From positions 1 to 37,718 of the forward strand of contig NZ_WHTD01000075.1 of assembly GCF_009379765.1 (NCBI RefSeq): a stretch of DNA of 37,718 nt. Direction: 5' to 3'. A program made the translations under genes and the position numbers. Below, one piece after another: positions 31,264 to 37,718 of the stretch; the stretch's first letter is position 1; every line of letters begins with the position of its first letter. The notes below the pieces were generated by a model that was given only the letters and a program-made list of their open reading frames with translations, did not search any database and had not been told where the DNA came from. The DNA comes from Actinophytocola sp. (GTDB lineage: Bacteria > Actinomycetota > Actinomycetes > Mycobacteriales > Pseudonocardiaceae).

Positions 31264-31284
31264 GATCCGCGTCTACCGTGCGCC

Positions 31285-32187
31285 TCAGGCCGCCTCGCAG
31301 AGCTTCTCGGTCTTCACGTCGTCAGGCACCTCGTTGTCCGCGGTGAACCCGAACGGCTCGACGATCTTCAACCATTCGCCGCTCTCCTGCAGCTTCGTCA
31401 GCTCGGTGTTGAACGCGTCGACGAGGTCGTCGTCGCCCTTGCGGAACACGAAGCCGCCGGCCTGGATCTGCTCCTTGCCGTCGATCGTCGGCACGAACCC
31501 CTCGGTCACCTCGAACGGCGCGTCCGAGTTGTCCTCCAGGAGCCGGCGCAGCGAGATGTCGGTCAGCGCGCCGCAATAGGCCCGGCCGCCCTTCAGCGCC
31601 TGGAACAGCTCCGGCTGCCCGTCATAGGGCTGGATCTTGTCGGACGGGATGCCGAGCGCCTCGGCCACGGACTGCTCCACGGTGCCGGACAGAACCGCGA
31701 TCGTCTCGCCCTTGGCCTTGAGGTCGTCGAAGTTGTTGATGCCCTTCGGGTTGCCCTTCGGCACCATGAACGCGGTCGGGGTGACGTAGTCGACCGCGGA
31801 GAACTGGGCGTTCTCGCAGCGGTCGGGCAGGATCGCCATGCCGGCGGCCACCATGTCGTACTGACCGGCGTTGAGCGCCTGGATCAGCTGGCCGAACTCG
31901 ACCTGGGTGGCCTCGACATTGTCGATGCCGATGGCCTTGAACACGGCCTTCGCGACCTCGGGCGCCTCGCCGGTGACCTTGTCACCCTCGGTGTAGCCGT
32001 AGGGCACCTCGCCGGCGATGCCGACCTTGATCGAACCGGCGTCCTTGACCCGCTGCAGCGTCCCGCCCGCACCGGCCTCCGGCACCTCCGAGCAGCCCGC
32101 CAGCACCGCCGGGCCGCCGAGGGCGACCACACCCGTCACCGCGCTGAACCTGAAGAAGTCCCGCCGTGTCCAATTTGCCATCGCCAT
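31285..32187 (-). CDS. ehuB: Ectoine/hydroxyectoine-binding lipoprotein EhuB
   Basis: This 300-residue solute-binding protein is exported by Tat and lipidated (TRRDFFRFSAVTGVV, lipobox LAGC). The binding domain shows GSIKVGIAGEVPYGYTEGDKVTGEAPEVAKAV, a pattern of EhuB proteins, and GQYDMVAAGMAILPDRCENAQFS. Conserved Cys (PDRC, RAYC, EKLC) suggest disulfides. AAGGA lies 11-15 nt before ATG 32187. It leads ehuBCDA and has its own sigma-70-like promoter (32243-32271). Ectoines are compatible solutes, taken up for osmoprotection or as food. Confidence 0.88.
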   Translation of the reverse strand: MAMANWTRRDFFRFSAVTGVVALGGPAVLAGCSEVPEAGAGGTLQRVKDAGSIKVGIAGEVPYGYTEGDKVTGEAPEVAKAVFKAIGIDNVEATQVEFGQLIQALNAGQYDMVAAGMAILPDRCENAQFSAVDYVTPTAFMVPKGNPKGINNFDDLKAKGETIAVLSGTVEQSVAEALGIPSDKIQPYDGQPELFQALKGGRAYCGALTDISLRRLLEDNSDAPFEVTEGFVPTIDGKEQIQAGGFVFRKGDDDLVDAFNTELTKLQESGEWLKIVEPFGFTADNEVPDDVKTEKLCEAA

Positions 32188-32242
32188 CGTTCGTCAGTCC
32201 TTTTCGTACCCAGCGCGCGTATGCATCGTTTGGAGACCACCG

Positions 32243-32271
32243 AACGTAGGGGCATCGTCTGAACGGGTCAA
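32243..32271 (-). promoter_or_regulatory. Sigma-70-type promoter of ehuBCDA
   Basis: On the minus strand TTGACC (32266-32271) and TACGTT (32243-32248) are separated by exactly 17 nt, about 56 nt before the ehuB start. It is the clearest -35/-10 pair in the window. Confidence 0.6.
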
Positions 32272-32298
32272 AGGCCGACGAAAGATCAAAGAAGGCCG
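32268..32298. promoter_or_regulatory. Direct repeat upstream of the ehuB promoter
   Basis: TCAAAG-GCCG (32268-32277) and TCAAAGAAGGCCG (32286-32298) form an imperfect direct repeat at and above the -35. It could bind an activator; none is encoded next to the operon. Confidence 0.3.
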
Positions 32299-32357
32299 TT
32301 AGCAAACCGAGACCTCGCGTCCACGGACAATCTTGCGAAATGCTGACGGTTCGCCGC

Positions 32358-33251
32358 TCAGCCGCCCGCGCAGACCTTTTCCGTGGTCAGATCGGCCGGC
32401 GGCGCGTTGTGCTCGGTGAACCCGTACGGCGCCACGATCTGCAGCCAGACGCCGCTTTCGTGCAGGTCACGCAGCCGGTTGTTGAACGACGTCAGCAGCT
32501 CGGAGCCCTCGGGGAACGCGTAGGCACCTACCCACGGCAACCGGTCCGGCGGTCGGAACGGGTCGGTCACCGCCACGCCCTCACCCTGGGTCTTCACCAT
32601 GTCGCGCAGCGTGATGTCGTCGAACGCCGCGCAGTCGACCTCGCCGCTGCGCACGGCGTTCAGCAGCACGGCCGGATCCGGCAGCGCCACGATGTTCGCC
32701 TGCGGCACACCGCCCGTCCGCGCGTCCTGCTCCTCGGGCAGGCCGCCCATGACGCCGAGCTTGGCGCCGGTCGCCGCCACCTCGGCGTAGGTCTTCAGGC
32801 CCTTGGGGTTGGCGGCCGGGACGACGAACGCGGTGAGCGACACGTGGTCGGGCACGGAGAACTCCAGGTCACCGCACAGGTCGGGGCGGATGGTGAGGCC
32901 GCCGACGAGGTCGAACTGCCCAGCCGCGATGCCCGCCTGGAGCACGGCCTCGTCCCGCACGACCTGGATCTTGACGTCGGTCACGCCGAGCGCGTCGAGC
33001 ACCGCGCGGGCGACCTCGGGCACCGGACCGGCGACCTCGCCGCCGTCCTCGACGGTGTAAGGCCGGTAGGACAGGATGCCGATGGTGGTCCGCTCCGGGG
33101 CCGACGGTTCGGAGCTCGTCGGCTCGGGCCCGGCCGGGCGGGCCGCGGGGTCGGCCACCGGGTCGCCGCCGACCCGCGACGAGCAGCCCGCCGCAGCCGC
33201 CGCGCCGAGAACCGTTGTGCGGTAAAGGAACTGGCGCCGCGTCCAGGCCAT
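32358..33251 (-). CDS. Second EhuB-like solute-binding lipoprotein
   Basis: This 297-residue Tat lipoprotein (TRRQFLYRTTVLGAAAAAGC) has the same plan as EhuB: a matching PDLCGDLEFS, a VDCAAFDDITLRDM segment for the RAYC region, and a C-terminal TTEKVC. The ligand-side sequence differs: GILSYRPYTVEDGGEVAGPVPEVARAV replaces GEVPYGY..GEAPEVAKAV. It may therefore bind a different solute and share the EhuCDA translocator. ATG 33251 is only 4 nt after the mutase stop, with a weak GGGGTG before it, so it is probably made from the mutase transcript. The gap to ehuB is 170 bp. Confidence 0.8.
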   Translation of the reverse strand: MAWTRRQFLYRTTVLGAAAAAGCSSRVGGDPVADPAARPAGPEPTSSEPSAPERTTIGILSYRPYTVEDGGEVAGPVPEVARAVLDALGVTDVKIQVVRDEAVLQAGIAAGQFDLVGGLTIRPDLCGDLEFSVPDHVSLTAFVVPAANPKGLKTYAEVAATGAKLGVMGGLPEEQDARTGGVPQANIVALPDPAVLLNAVRSGEVDCAAFDDITLRDMVKTQGEGVAVTDPFRPPDRLPWVGAYAFPEGSELLTSFNNRLRDLHESGVWLQIVAPYGFTEHNAPPADLTTEKVCAGG

Positions 33252-33255
33252 GTGG

Positions 33256-35280
33256 TCACCCCGAGGTCGTGGGAATGCCGTTCGCCGCGCGGACCACGTC
33301 CACGATCTCGTTCATGATCTCGGTGAGCTCGTAGTCCTTGGGCGTGAACACCCTAGCGACGCCGCGCTCGCGCAGGACCTGGGCGTCCTGGGGCGGGACG
33401 ATGCCGCCGACCACGACCGGCACGTCCCCGGCACCCGCGGCGCGCAGCCCGTCGACCACCTGCGGCACGACCGCGAGGTGCGAGCCGGACAGGATCGACA
33501 GGCCGACGACGTGCACGCCCTCCTGCACCGCGGCGGCCACGATCTGTTCCGGGGTGAGCCGAATGCCCTGGTAGACGACCTCGAAGCCGACGTCGCGGGC
33601 GCGCACGGCGATCTGCTCGGCGCCGTTGGAGTGGCCGTCGAGGCCGGGCTTGCCGACGAGCATGCGCAGCCGGCCGCCGAGCTCGTCGCCGGTGGCGCGG
33701 ACCCGGTCGCGGACGGTGGCGAGCTCGCCGGAGGCCTCGCCGCCCGCGGACGCGCCGGACACCCCGGTCGGCGCCCGGTACTCGCCGAACACGTCGCGCA
33801 GCGCGCCTGCCCACTCGCCGGTGGTGACCCCGGCCCTGGCGCACTGGAGGGTGGCGTCCATGAGGTTGGCGTCGGTGCGCGCGGCGGAGGTCAGGAGCTC
33901 CAGCGCCTTGTCCACCTCGGACTCGTTGCGCTGGGCGCGCCAGCGCTCGATCGCCTCGACGGCTTCGCGCTCGACCTCTGGCTTGATCGTCTCGATGACG
34001 CCCTCGCCCTCGAGCGGGCTCTCCTCGGTGGTGTCGAAGCGGTTCACGCCGACGACGACCTCCTCGCCGGCCTCGATGCGCCGGCGCCGCTCGACCAGCG
34101 AGCTGACGAGCTGGGTCTTCATGTAGCCGCTCTCGACCGCGGCGACCGCGCCACCCATCTCCTGCACCCGGGCGATCTCCGCGCGGGCGCCGGTCACGAT
34201 CTCGTCCACTTTGGACTGGATCACCGGCGAGCCGTCGAAGATGTCCTCGTACTCCAGCAGATCCGTCTCGTAGGCGAGCACCTGCTGCATGCGCAGCGCC
34301 CACTGCTGGTCCCACGGGCGGGGCAGGCCGAGCGCCTCGTTCCACGCGGGCAGCTGGATCGCGCGGGCACGGGCCTTGCGGGACAAGGAGACCGCGAGCA
34401 TCTCGAGCACGATGCGCTGCACGTTGTTCTCCGGCTGCGCCTCGGTGAGGCCGAGCGAGTTGACCTGCACGCCGTAGCGGAACCGGCGGTGCTTGGCGTT
34501 CTCGACGCTGTAGCGGTCGCGGGTGACCTCGTCCCACAGCTCGGCGAAGGCACGCATCTTGCACATCTCCTCGACGAACCGCACGCCCGCGTTGACGAAG
34601 AAGGAGATGCGCGCGACGACGTCACCCATCTTGTCCCGCGGCACCTGCCCGGAGTCGCGGACGGCGTCGAGCACGGCGATGGCCGTGCACATCGCGTAGG
34701 CGACCTCCTGGACCGGCGTCGCGCCGGCCTCCTGCAGGTGGTAGCTGCAGATGTTGGTGGGGTTCCACCTCGGCACGTTGGCGACGGTCCAGGCGACCAT
34801 GTCGGTGATGAGTCGCAGGCTCGGGCCGGGTGGGAAGACATAGGTGCCGCGGGAGAGGTACTCCTTGATGATGTCGTTCTGGGTGGTGCCGGCCAGCTCG
34901 GCGACGACCTCGTGCCAGTCCGCGCCGTCGGCGTCGGCCTGCTCCTGGGCGAGCGAGACGTAGAGGGCGAACAGCCACATGGCGGTGGCGTTGATCGTCA
35001 TCGAGGTGTTGGCCTCGGCCAGCGGGATGCCGTCGAAGAGCTGGCGCATGTCGCCGATGTGGCTGACCGGGACGCCGACCTTGCCGACCTCGCCGCGGGA
35101 CAGGACGTGGTCGGGGTCGTAGCCGGTCTGCGTCGGCAGGTCGAAGGCGACCGACAGGCCGGTCTGCCCCTTGGCGAGGTTGCGCCGGTAGAGCAGGTTG
35201 GACGCCGCGGCCGAGGAATGGCCGGCGTAGGTCCGCATCACCCACGGGCGGTCCCGCTCGTCGTCGGTCGGATACGGCAT
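33256..35280 (-). CDS. ecm: Ethylmalonyl-CoA mutase (MeaA/Ecm type)
   Basis: This 674-residue adenosylcobalamin enzyme rearranges (2R)-ethylmalonyl-CoA to methylsuccinyl-CoA. The N-terminal barrel has RTYAGHSSAAASNLLYRRNLAKGQTGLSVAFDLPTQ and WNPTNICSYHLQEAGATPVQE. The C-terminal B12 domain has GLDGHSNGAEQIAVRARDVGFEVVYQG (DxHxxG), LSILSGSH and VVVGGIVPPQD. The fused one-chain form of about 670 residues and these wordings are those of MeaA, distinct from methylmalonyl-CoA mutase large subunits, which are longer and have a small partner. GGAGGTG lies 6-12 nt before ATG 35280. It is followed after 4 nt by the EhuB-like gene and preceded by the shared regulon motif. MeaB at 10836-11780 is its likely chaperone. 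Confidence 0.93.
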   Translation of the reverse strand: MPYPTDDERDRPWVMRTYAGHSSAAASNLLYRRNLAKGQTGLSVAFDLPTQTGYDPDHVLSRGEVGKVGVPVSHIGDMRQLFDGIPLAEANTSMTINATAMWLFALYVSLAQEQADADGADWHEVVAELAGTTQNDIIKEYLSRGTYVFPPGPSLRLITDMVAWTVANVPRWNPTNICSYHLQEAGATPVQEVAYAMCTAIAVLDAVRDSGQVPRDKMGDVVARISFFVNAGVRFVEEMCKMRAFAELWDEVTRDRYSVENAKHRRFRYGVQVNSLGLTEAQPENNVQRIVLEMLAVSLSRKARARAIQLPAWNEALGLPRPWDQQWALRMQQVLAYETDLLEYEDIFDGSPVIQSKVDEIVTGARAEIARVQEMGGAVAAVESGYMKTQLVSSLVERRRRIEAGEEVVVGVNRFDTTEESPLEGEGVIETIKPEVEREAVEAIERWRAQRNESEVDKALELLTSAARTDANLMDATLQCARAGVTTGEWAGALRDVFGEYRAPTGVSGASAGGEASGELATVRDRVRATGDELGGRLRMLVGKPGLDGHSNGAEQIAVRARDVGFEVVYQGIRLTPEQIVAAAVQEGVHVVGLSILSGSHLAVVPQVVDGLRAAGAGDVPVVVGGIVPPQDAQVLRERGVARVFTPKDYELTEIMNEIVDVVRAANGIPTTSG

Positions 35281-35311
35281 CGGACACCTCCGTTGACCCG
35301 TCGGTCTCCTG

Positions 35312-35329
35312 AGAGTACTGGCCGGTAAC
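35312..35329 (-). promoter_or_regulatory. Shared regulon motif before the mutase
   Basis: The minus strand reads GTTACCGGCCAGTACTCT towards the gene, with dyad TACCG/CAGTA. The terminal TACTCT suits a -10 box 31 nt before ATG 35280. It shares GTTACCGG with the ccr site. Confidence 0.55.
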
Positions 35330-35381
35330 CCCGGCGGCAGATGTTGTGGTGAACGCCGCAGGCTCTTGCGACAATGTCCGC

Positions 35382-35678
35382 GTGGGCTACTACACCCTGC
35401 TGATCCTGCTGGTGGTCCTCGGCCTGCTGGCGCTGGTCCTGCGGTGGGCGTCCAGTCTCGACACGGACAGGGCGCACCGGAAGGACTACGGCCTGCTGCG
35501 CGAGGTGGCGAAGGTGCCGTCGTCGACGGCGGCGCGCGTGGTCGAGTCGCAGCTCAAGGAGGCCGGCGTCGCCGCGACCACGGTCCCGGCCGAGGACGGC
35601 GTCGGCCTGCGGATCCTGGTCTTCCCGGCCGACGAGGCGGCCGCGATCGACGTGCTGCTGCACCAGAACCCTTCCTGA
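35382..35678 (+). CDS. Small single-helix membrane protein
   Basis: This 98-residue protein of unknown function has one N-terminal membrane helix (YYTLLILLVVLGLLALVLRWA) and a cytoplasmic domain with KVPSSTAARVVESQLKEAGVAATTVPAEDG and GLRILVFPADEAAAIDVLL. The soluble part resembles the small signal-transducing-like DUF2007 fold found in putative regulatory proteins, as weak inference. GTG 35382 follows GACAAT by 6 nt, so a leaderless transcript is likely. It is divergent from the mutase. Confidence 0.7.
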   Translation: MGYYTLLILLVVLGLLALVLRWASSLDTDRAHRKDYGLLREVAKVPSSTAARVVESQLKEAGVAATTVPAEDGVGLRILVFPADEAAAIDVLLHQNPS

Positions 35679-35706
35679 CCGCATTTCCGGGTGAGAGTCT
35701 GGCCGC

Positions 35707-36798
35707 ATGACTGTTGCCGGCGAAGCGGCGCGCATCGCCGCACCGGACGAGGCCGTGTCCCTGGACGAGCTCCGGTTGGCGGCCCGCAACCACGGGATGC
35801 CGCTGGAGGCGTTGCGCTACGACGTCACGCCGCCCGGGCTGCACTACCTGCTGGTCCACTACGACATCCCGTTCATCGACCCGGCCTCCTGGCAGCTCCG
35901 GGTCGGCGGCCACGTCCGGTCGCCGCTGGTGTTGGACCTCGCGGCACTGCGGGCTCGCCCGGCGGTGTCGCGCACCGTGACCCTGGAATGCGCCGGCAAC
36001 GGCCGGGCGCGGCTGGTCCCCCGCCCGGTGAGCCAACCGTGGCTCGACGAGGCCGTCGGGACCGCGCGGTGGACCGGCACTTCCTTGGCGCCGCTGCTGC
36101 GGGAGGCCGGCGTGCTCGACGGCGCGGTCGACGTGGCGTTCACCGGCCACGACCACGGCACCGAGCGCGGCGTGGAGCAGGACTACCAGCGCGCGCTGTC
36201 CCTGCCGGACGCCTTGTCCGAGGACGTGCTGCTGGCCTACGAGATGAACGGCGCCCCGCTGCCGCCGCAGCACGGCGCGCCGGTGCGGCTGATCGTTCCC
36301 GGCTGGTACGGGATGGCGCACGTGAAGTGGCTGCGCGAGATCACCGTGTCGGACGCGCCGTTCACCGGCTTCCAGAACGCGGTGGCCTACCGACTGCGCC
36401 AGTCCGCCGACTCCCCCGGCGGCGGCGAGCCGGTGACCCGGATCCAGCCGCGCGCCCTGGTGATCCCGCCCGGCTTCCCCGACTTCATGACCCGCCGCCG
36501 CGTGCTGGACGCCGGCCAGGTGACCCTGTCCGGTCGAGCCTGGTCCGGCCGAGCCCCGCTGACCGCGGTCTCCCTGAGCACCGACGGCGGCGCGTCGTGG
36601 ACGACGGCGACGCTGGGCCCGGCGACGGAACGGCACGCGTGGCACTCCTGGACCGCGACGTGGCAAGCGGCCCCGGGCGAGTACGAGCTGTGCGCCCGAG
36701 CCACCGACGCGGAGGGCGACCAGCCGGTGGACCCGCCGTGGAACATGCAGGGAATGGCCAACAACATGGTCCAACGGGTCCCGGTCACCGTCCGCTGA
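35707..36798 (+). CDS. Sulfite-oxidase-family molybdopterin oxidoreductase
   Basis: This 363-residue protein has the molybdopterin domain (HYDIPFIDPASWQLRVGG, the Mo-ligand Cys in TLECAGNGR, WTGTSLAPLLREAG, GHDHG, LLAYEMNGAPLPPQHGAPVRLIVPGWYGMAHVKWL) and the C-terminal immunoglobulin-like dimerisation domain (GRAWSGRAPLTAVSLSTDGGASW to DPPWNMQGMANN). No signal peptide is visible, so it is probably cytoplasmic. The family oxidises sulfite or reduces related substrates; no heme-binding domain is fused, so the electron acceptor is unknown. ATG 35707 is 28 bp after the previous gene. Confidence 0.88.
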   Translation: MTVAGEAARIAAPDEAVSLDELRLAARNHGMPLEALRYDVTPPGLHYLLVHYDIPFIDPASWQLRVGGHVRSPLVLDLAALRARPAVSRTVTLECAGNGRARLVPRPVSQPWLDEAVGTARWTGTSLAPLLREAGVLDGAVDVAFTGHDHGTERGVEQDYQRALSLPDALSEDVLLAYEMNGAPLPPQHGAPVRLIVPGWYGMAHVKWLREITVSDAPFTGFQNAVAYRLRQSADSPGGGEPVTRIQPRALVIPPGFPDFMTRRRVLDAGQVTLSGRAWSGRAPLTAVSLSTDGGASWTTATLGPATERHAWHSWTATWQAAPGEYELCARATDAEGDQPVDPPWNMQGMANNMVQRVPVTVR

Positions 36799-36802
36799 GC
36801 CT

Positions 36803-36860
36803 ACTCAGTTCGCTGAGTCCGCTCAGTTCACCGAGTCCCGCCGAGTCCCGCCGAGTCCGC
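36803..36860. repeat. Short tandem repeat, about 10-bp period
   Basis: CCGAGTCCCG occurs twice in tandem (36831-36850), followed by CCGAGTCCGC; related CTCAGTTCGCTGAGTCCG units precede it. The repeat lies in the 223-bp gap after the molybdoenzyme; beyond it, up to 37021, I see nothing I can name. Confidence 0.5.
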
Positions 36861-37021
36861 GCACCCGGTGGCACCGCCGCGGTTGTCCACAGCCTCAGCG
36901 TTTGTGGTCCGAAACTGTCGGTGCCACTCAGTAGGCTGGATTCCGGGGGGCCGGAGGCCACGGCCGGGCCACGAGGCGGCCGGGCCACCCGCAGGGGCAG
37001 CCCGGCCACTCGCGATCTCGG

Positions 37022-37718
37022 TCAGCGCGCGGGGTGCACCACTCCGGCGGCGCTGCCGCCCCGGCGGGACGGCTCGCCGGCGGCGATCACCTTGCCGTGG
37101 CCCACGAACTCCAGTCCCGACGCGACACCGATGTCGGGACTGATCTTGATGTTCGGGTCGAGCGGCGACGTGTCGCGAACCTCGAGCTCGTGGCCCAGCG
37201 CCTGCAGCCCCGGCACCGCCGAGTCCTGCAGGAACGCGGGTTCGACCTGGGTGGTCGCCGCGTTGCGCTGTGAGGCGCGCGGGGCGGCGATGGCGTCCGG
37301 CAGGGTCATGCCGAAGTCCACCCGGTTGACCAGGATCTGCAGCACCGTCGTGATGATCGAGGCGCCACCGGGCGAGCCGACCGCCATGAACGGCTTGCCG
37401 TGCCGCAACACGATGGTGGGCGACATGCTCGACCGCGGACGCTTGCCCGGCGCGGCCAGGTTCGGGTCGGGCGCGCTGCCCTGCGTGGGCGCGAAGTTGA
37501 AGTCCGTCAGCTCGTTGTTGAGCAGGAAACCCCGCCCCGGCACGACGATCCCGCTGCCGCCGAGCTGCTCGATCGTGTTCGTGTACGACACGACGTTGCC
37601 CCACTTGTCGCTCACCACGAAGTGGTTGGTGTGCGCGCCCTGGTTGCCGTCGGGCGTGACCGCGGCGGCGGGCTGGCAGGACGCGCCGCCGTCGGGGTCG
37701 CCGGGCGGCACCGCGCCG
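37022..37718 (-). CDS. ggt: Gamma-glutamyltransferase, C-terminal part (runs off the window)
   Basis: The visible 230 or so residues are the small-subunit end of a gamma-glutamyltranspeptidase, which cleaves glutathione and other gamma-glutamyl compounds outside the cytoplasm. The nucleophile Thr of the mature small subunit lies in AHTNHFVVSDKWGNVVSYTNT. NNELTDFNF, RPRSSMSPTIV and GSPGGASIITTVLQ are family motifs that shape the gamma-glutamyl site. The start and signal peptide lie beyond the right edge. The stop is at 37022-37024. Confidence 0.9.
   Translation of the reverse strand, partial: GAVPPGDPDGGASCQPAAAVTPDGNQGAHTNHFVVSDKWGNVVSYTNTIEQLGGSGIVVPGRGFLLNNELTDFNFAPTQGSAPDPNLAAPGKRPRSSMSPTIVLRHGKPFMAVGSPGGASIITTVLQILVNRVDFGMTLPDAIAAPRASQRNAATTQVEPAFLQDSAVPGLQALGHELEVRDTSPLDPNIKISPDIGVASGLEFVGHGKVIAAGEPSRRGGSAAGVVHPAR

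Noticed and set aside
33250..35328. A 692-codon + strand frame opposite the mutase
   Set aside because: It is antisense to a clear full-length mutase; the composition is that of a shadow frame.
1..37718. tRNA, rRNA or CRISPR arrays
   Set aside because: I looked for T-arm consensus, rRNA-like stretches and regular spaced repeats on both strands and recognised none.

Overview
The window is very G+C-rich actinobacterial DNA with densely packed genes. Several features fit a filamentous actinomycete, most likely of the Pseudonocardiales; the genus is inference. These are NucS/EndoMS, an FmdB-type zinc ribbon, a Scy/FilP-like coiled-coil protein, an EhuABCD importer, a crotonyl-CoA carboxylase/reductase with an ethylmalonyl-CoA mutase, and many promoters of the leaderless type (a TANNNT-like box 6-8 nt before ATG/GTG).

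Layout. 1-1.6 kb: an IS982-family element (22-bp terminal inverted repeats, transposase with one frameshift) lying next to an IS630-type transposase remnant. 1.6-3.6 kb: an ABC-2 exporter (frameshifted permease, intact ATPase). 3.7-5.8 kb: prolyl aminopeptidase and a repeat-type lipoprotein. 5.8-9.3 kb: a mannose-glycan locus, with a Tat-exported GH47 alpha-mannosidase (one frameshift) divergent from a LacI regulator coupled to mannose-6-phosphate isomerase, and GACAAC/GTTGTC palindromes at both starts. 9.3-10.8 kb: two membrane proteins. 10.8-17.3 kb: meaB, thiolase, mce, a TetR regulator, an SPW membrane protein, ccr and the Scy/FilP-like protein. 17.4-24.9 kb: a deaminase, a universal stress protein coupled to a class III cyclase, a hydrolase, a PLP aminotransferase, a DoxX protein, small zinc proteins and a duplicated 3-hydroxyacyl-CoA dehydrogenase. 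24.9-29 kb: two related lipoproteins, a broken lipoprotein gene, nucS and a crotonase-like protein. 29-35.3 kb: the ectoine importer ehuBCDA, a second EhuB-like binding protein and ethylmalonyl-CoA mutase. 35.4 kb to the end: a small membrane protein, a sulfite-oxidase-family molybdoenzyme and the C-terminal part of a gamma-glutamyltransferase.

How the genes work together. Thiolase, hydroxybutyryl-CoA dehydrogenase, Ccr, epimerase, ethylmalonyl-CoA mutase and MeaB are most of the first half of the ethylmalonyl-CoA pathway, which assimilates acetyl-CoA and supplies ethylmalonyl-/methylmalonyl-CoA. They lie in four separate places. Upstream of thiolase, ccr, the dehydrogenase and the mutase there is one shared, same-orientation 18-bp motif, GTTAC(C/T)GRCMGGTAGC-T in approximate form. 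It overlaps or abuts the probable -10 box and contains a TetR-like TAC-CG-GTA dyad, and a TetR gene sits between mce and ccr. I regard this candidate regulon as the most interesting signal. The mutase gene is also followed after 4 nt by the ectoine importer genes. Other notable items are a candidate structured RNA at 22398-22483, a REP-like hairpin in two places, and several single-base frameshifts that are either decay or sequence errors.
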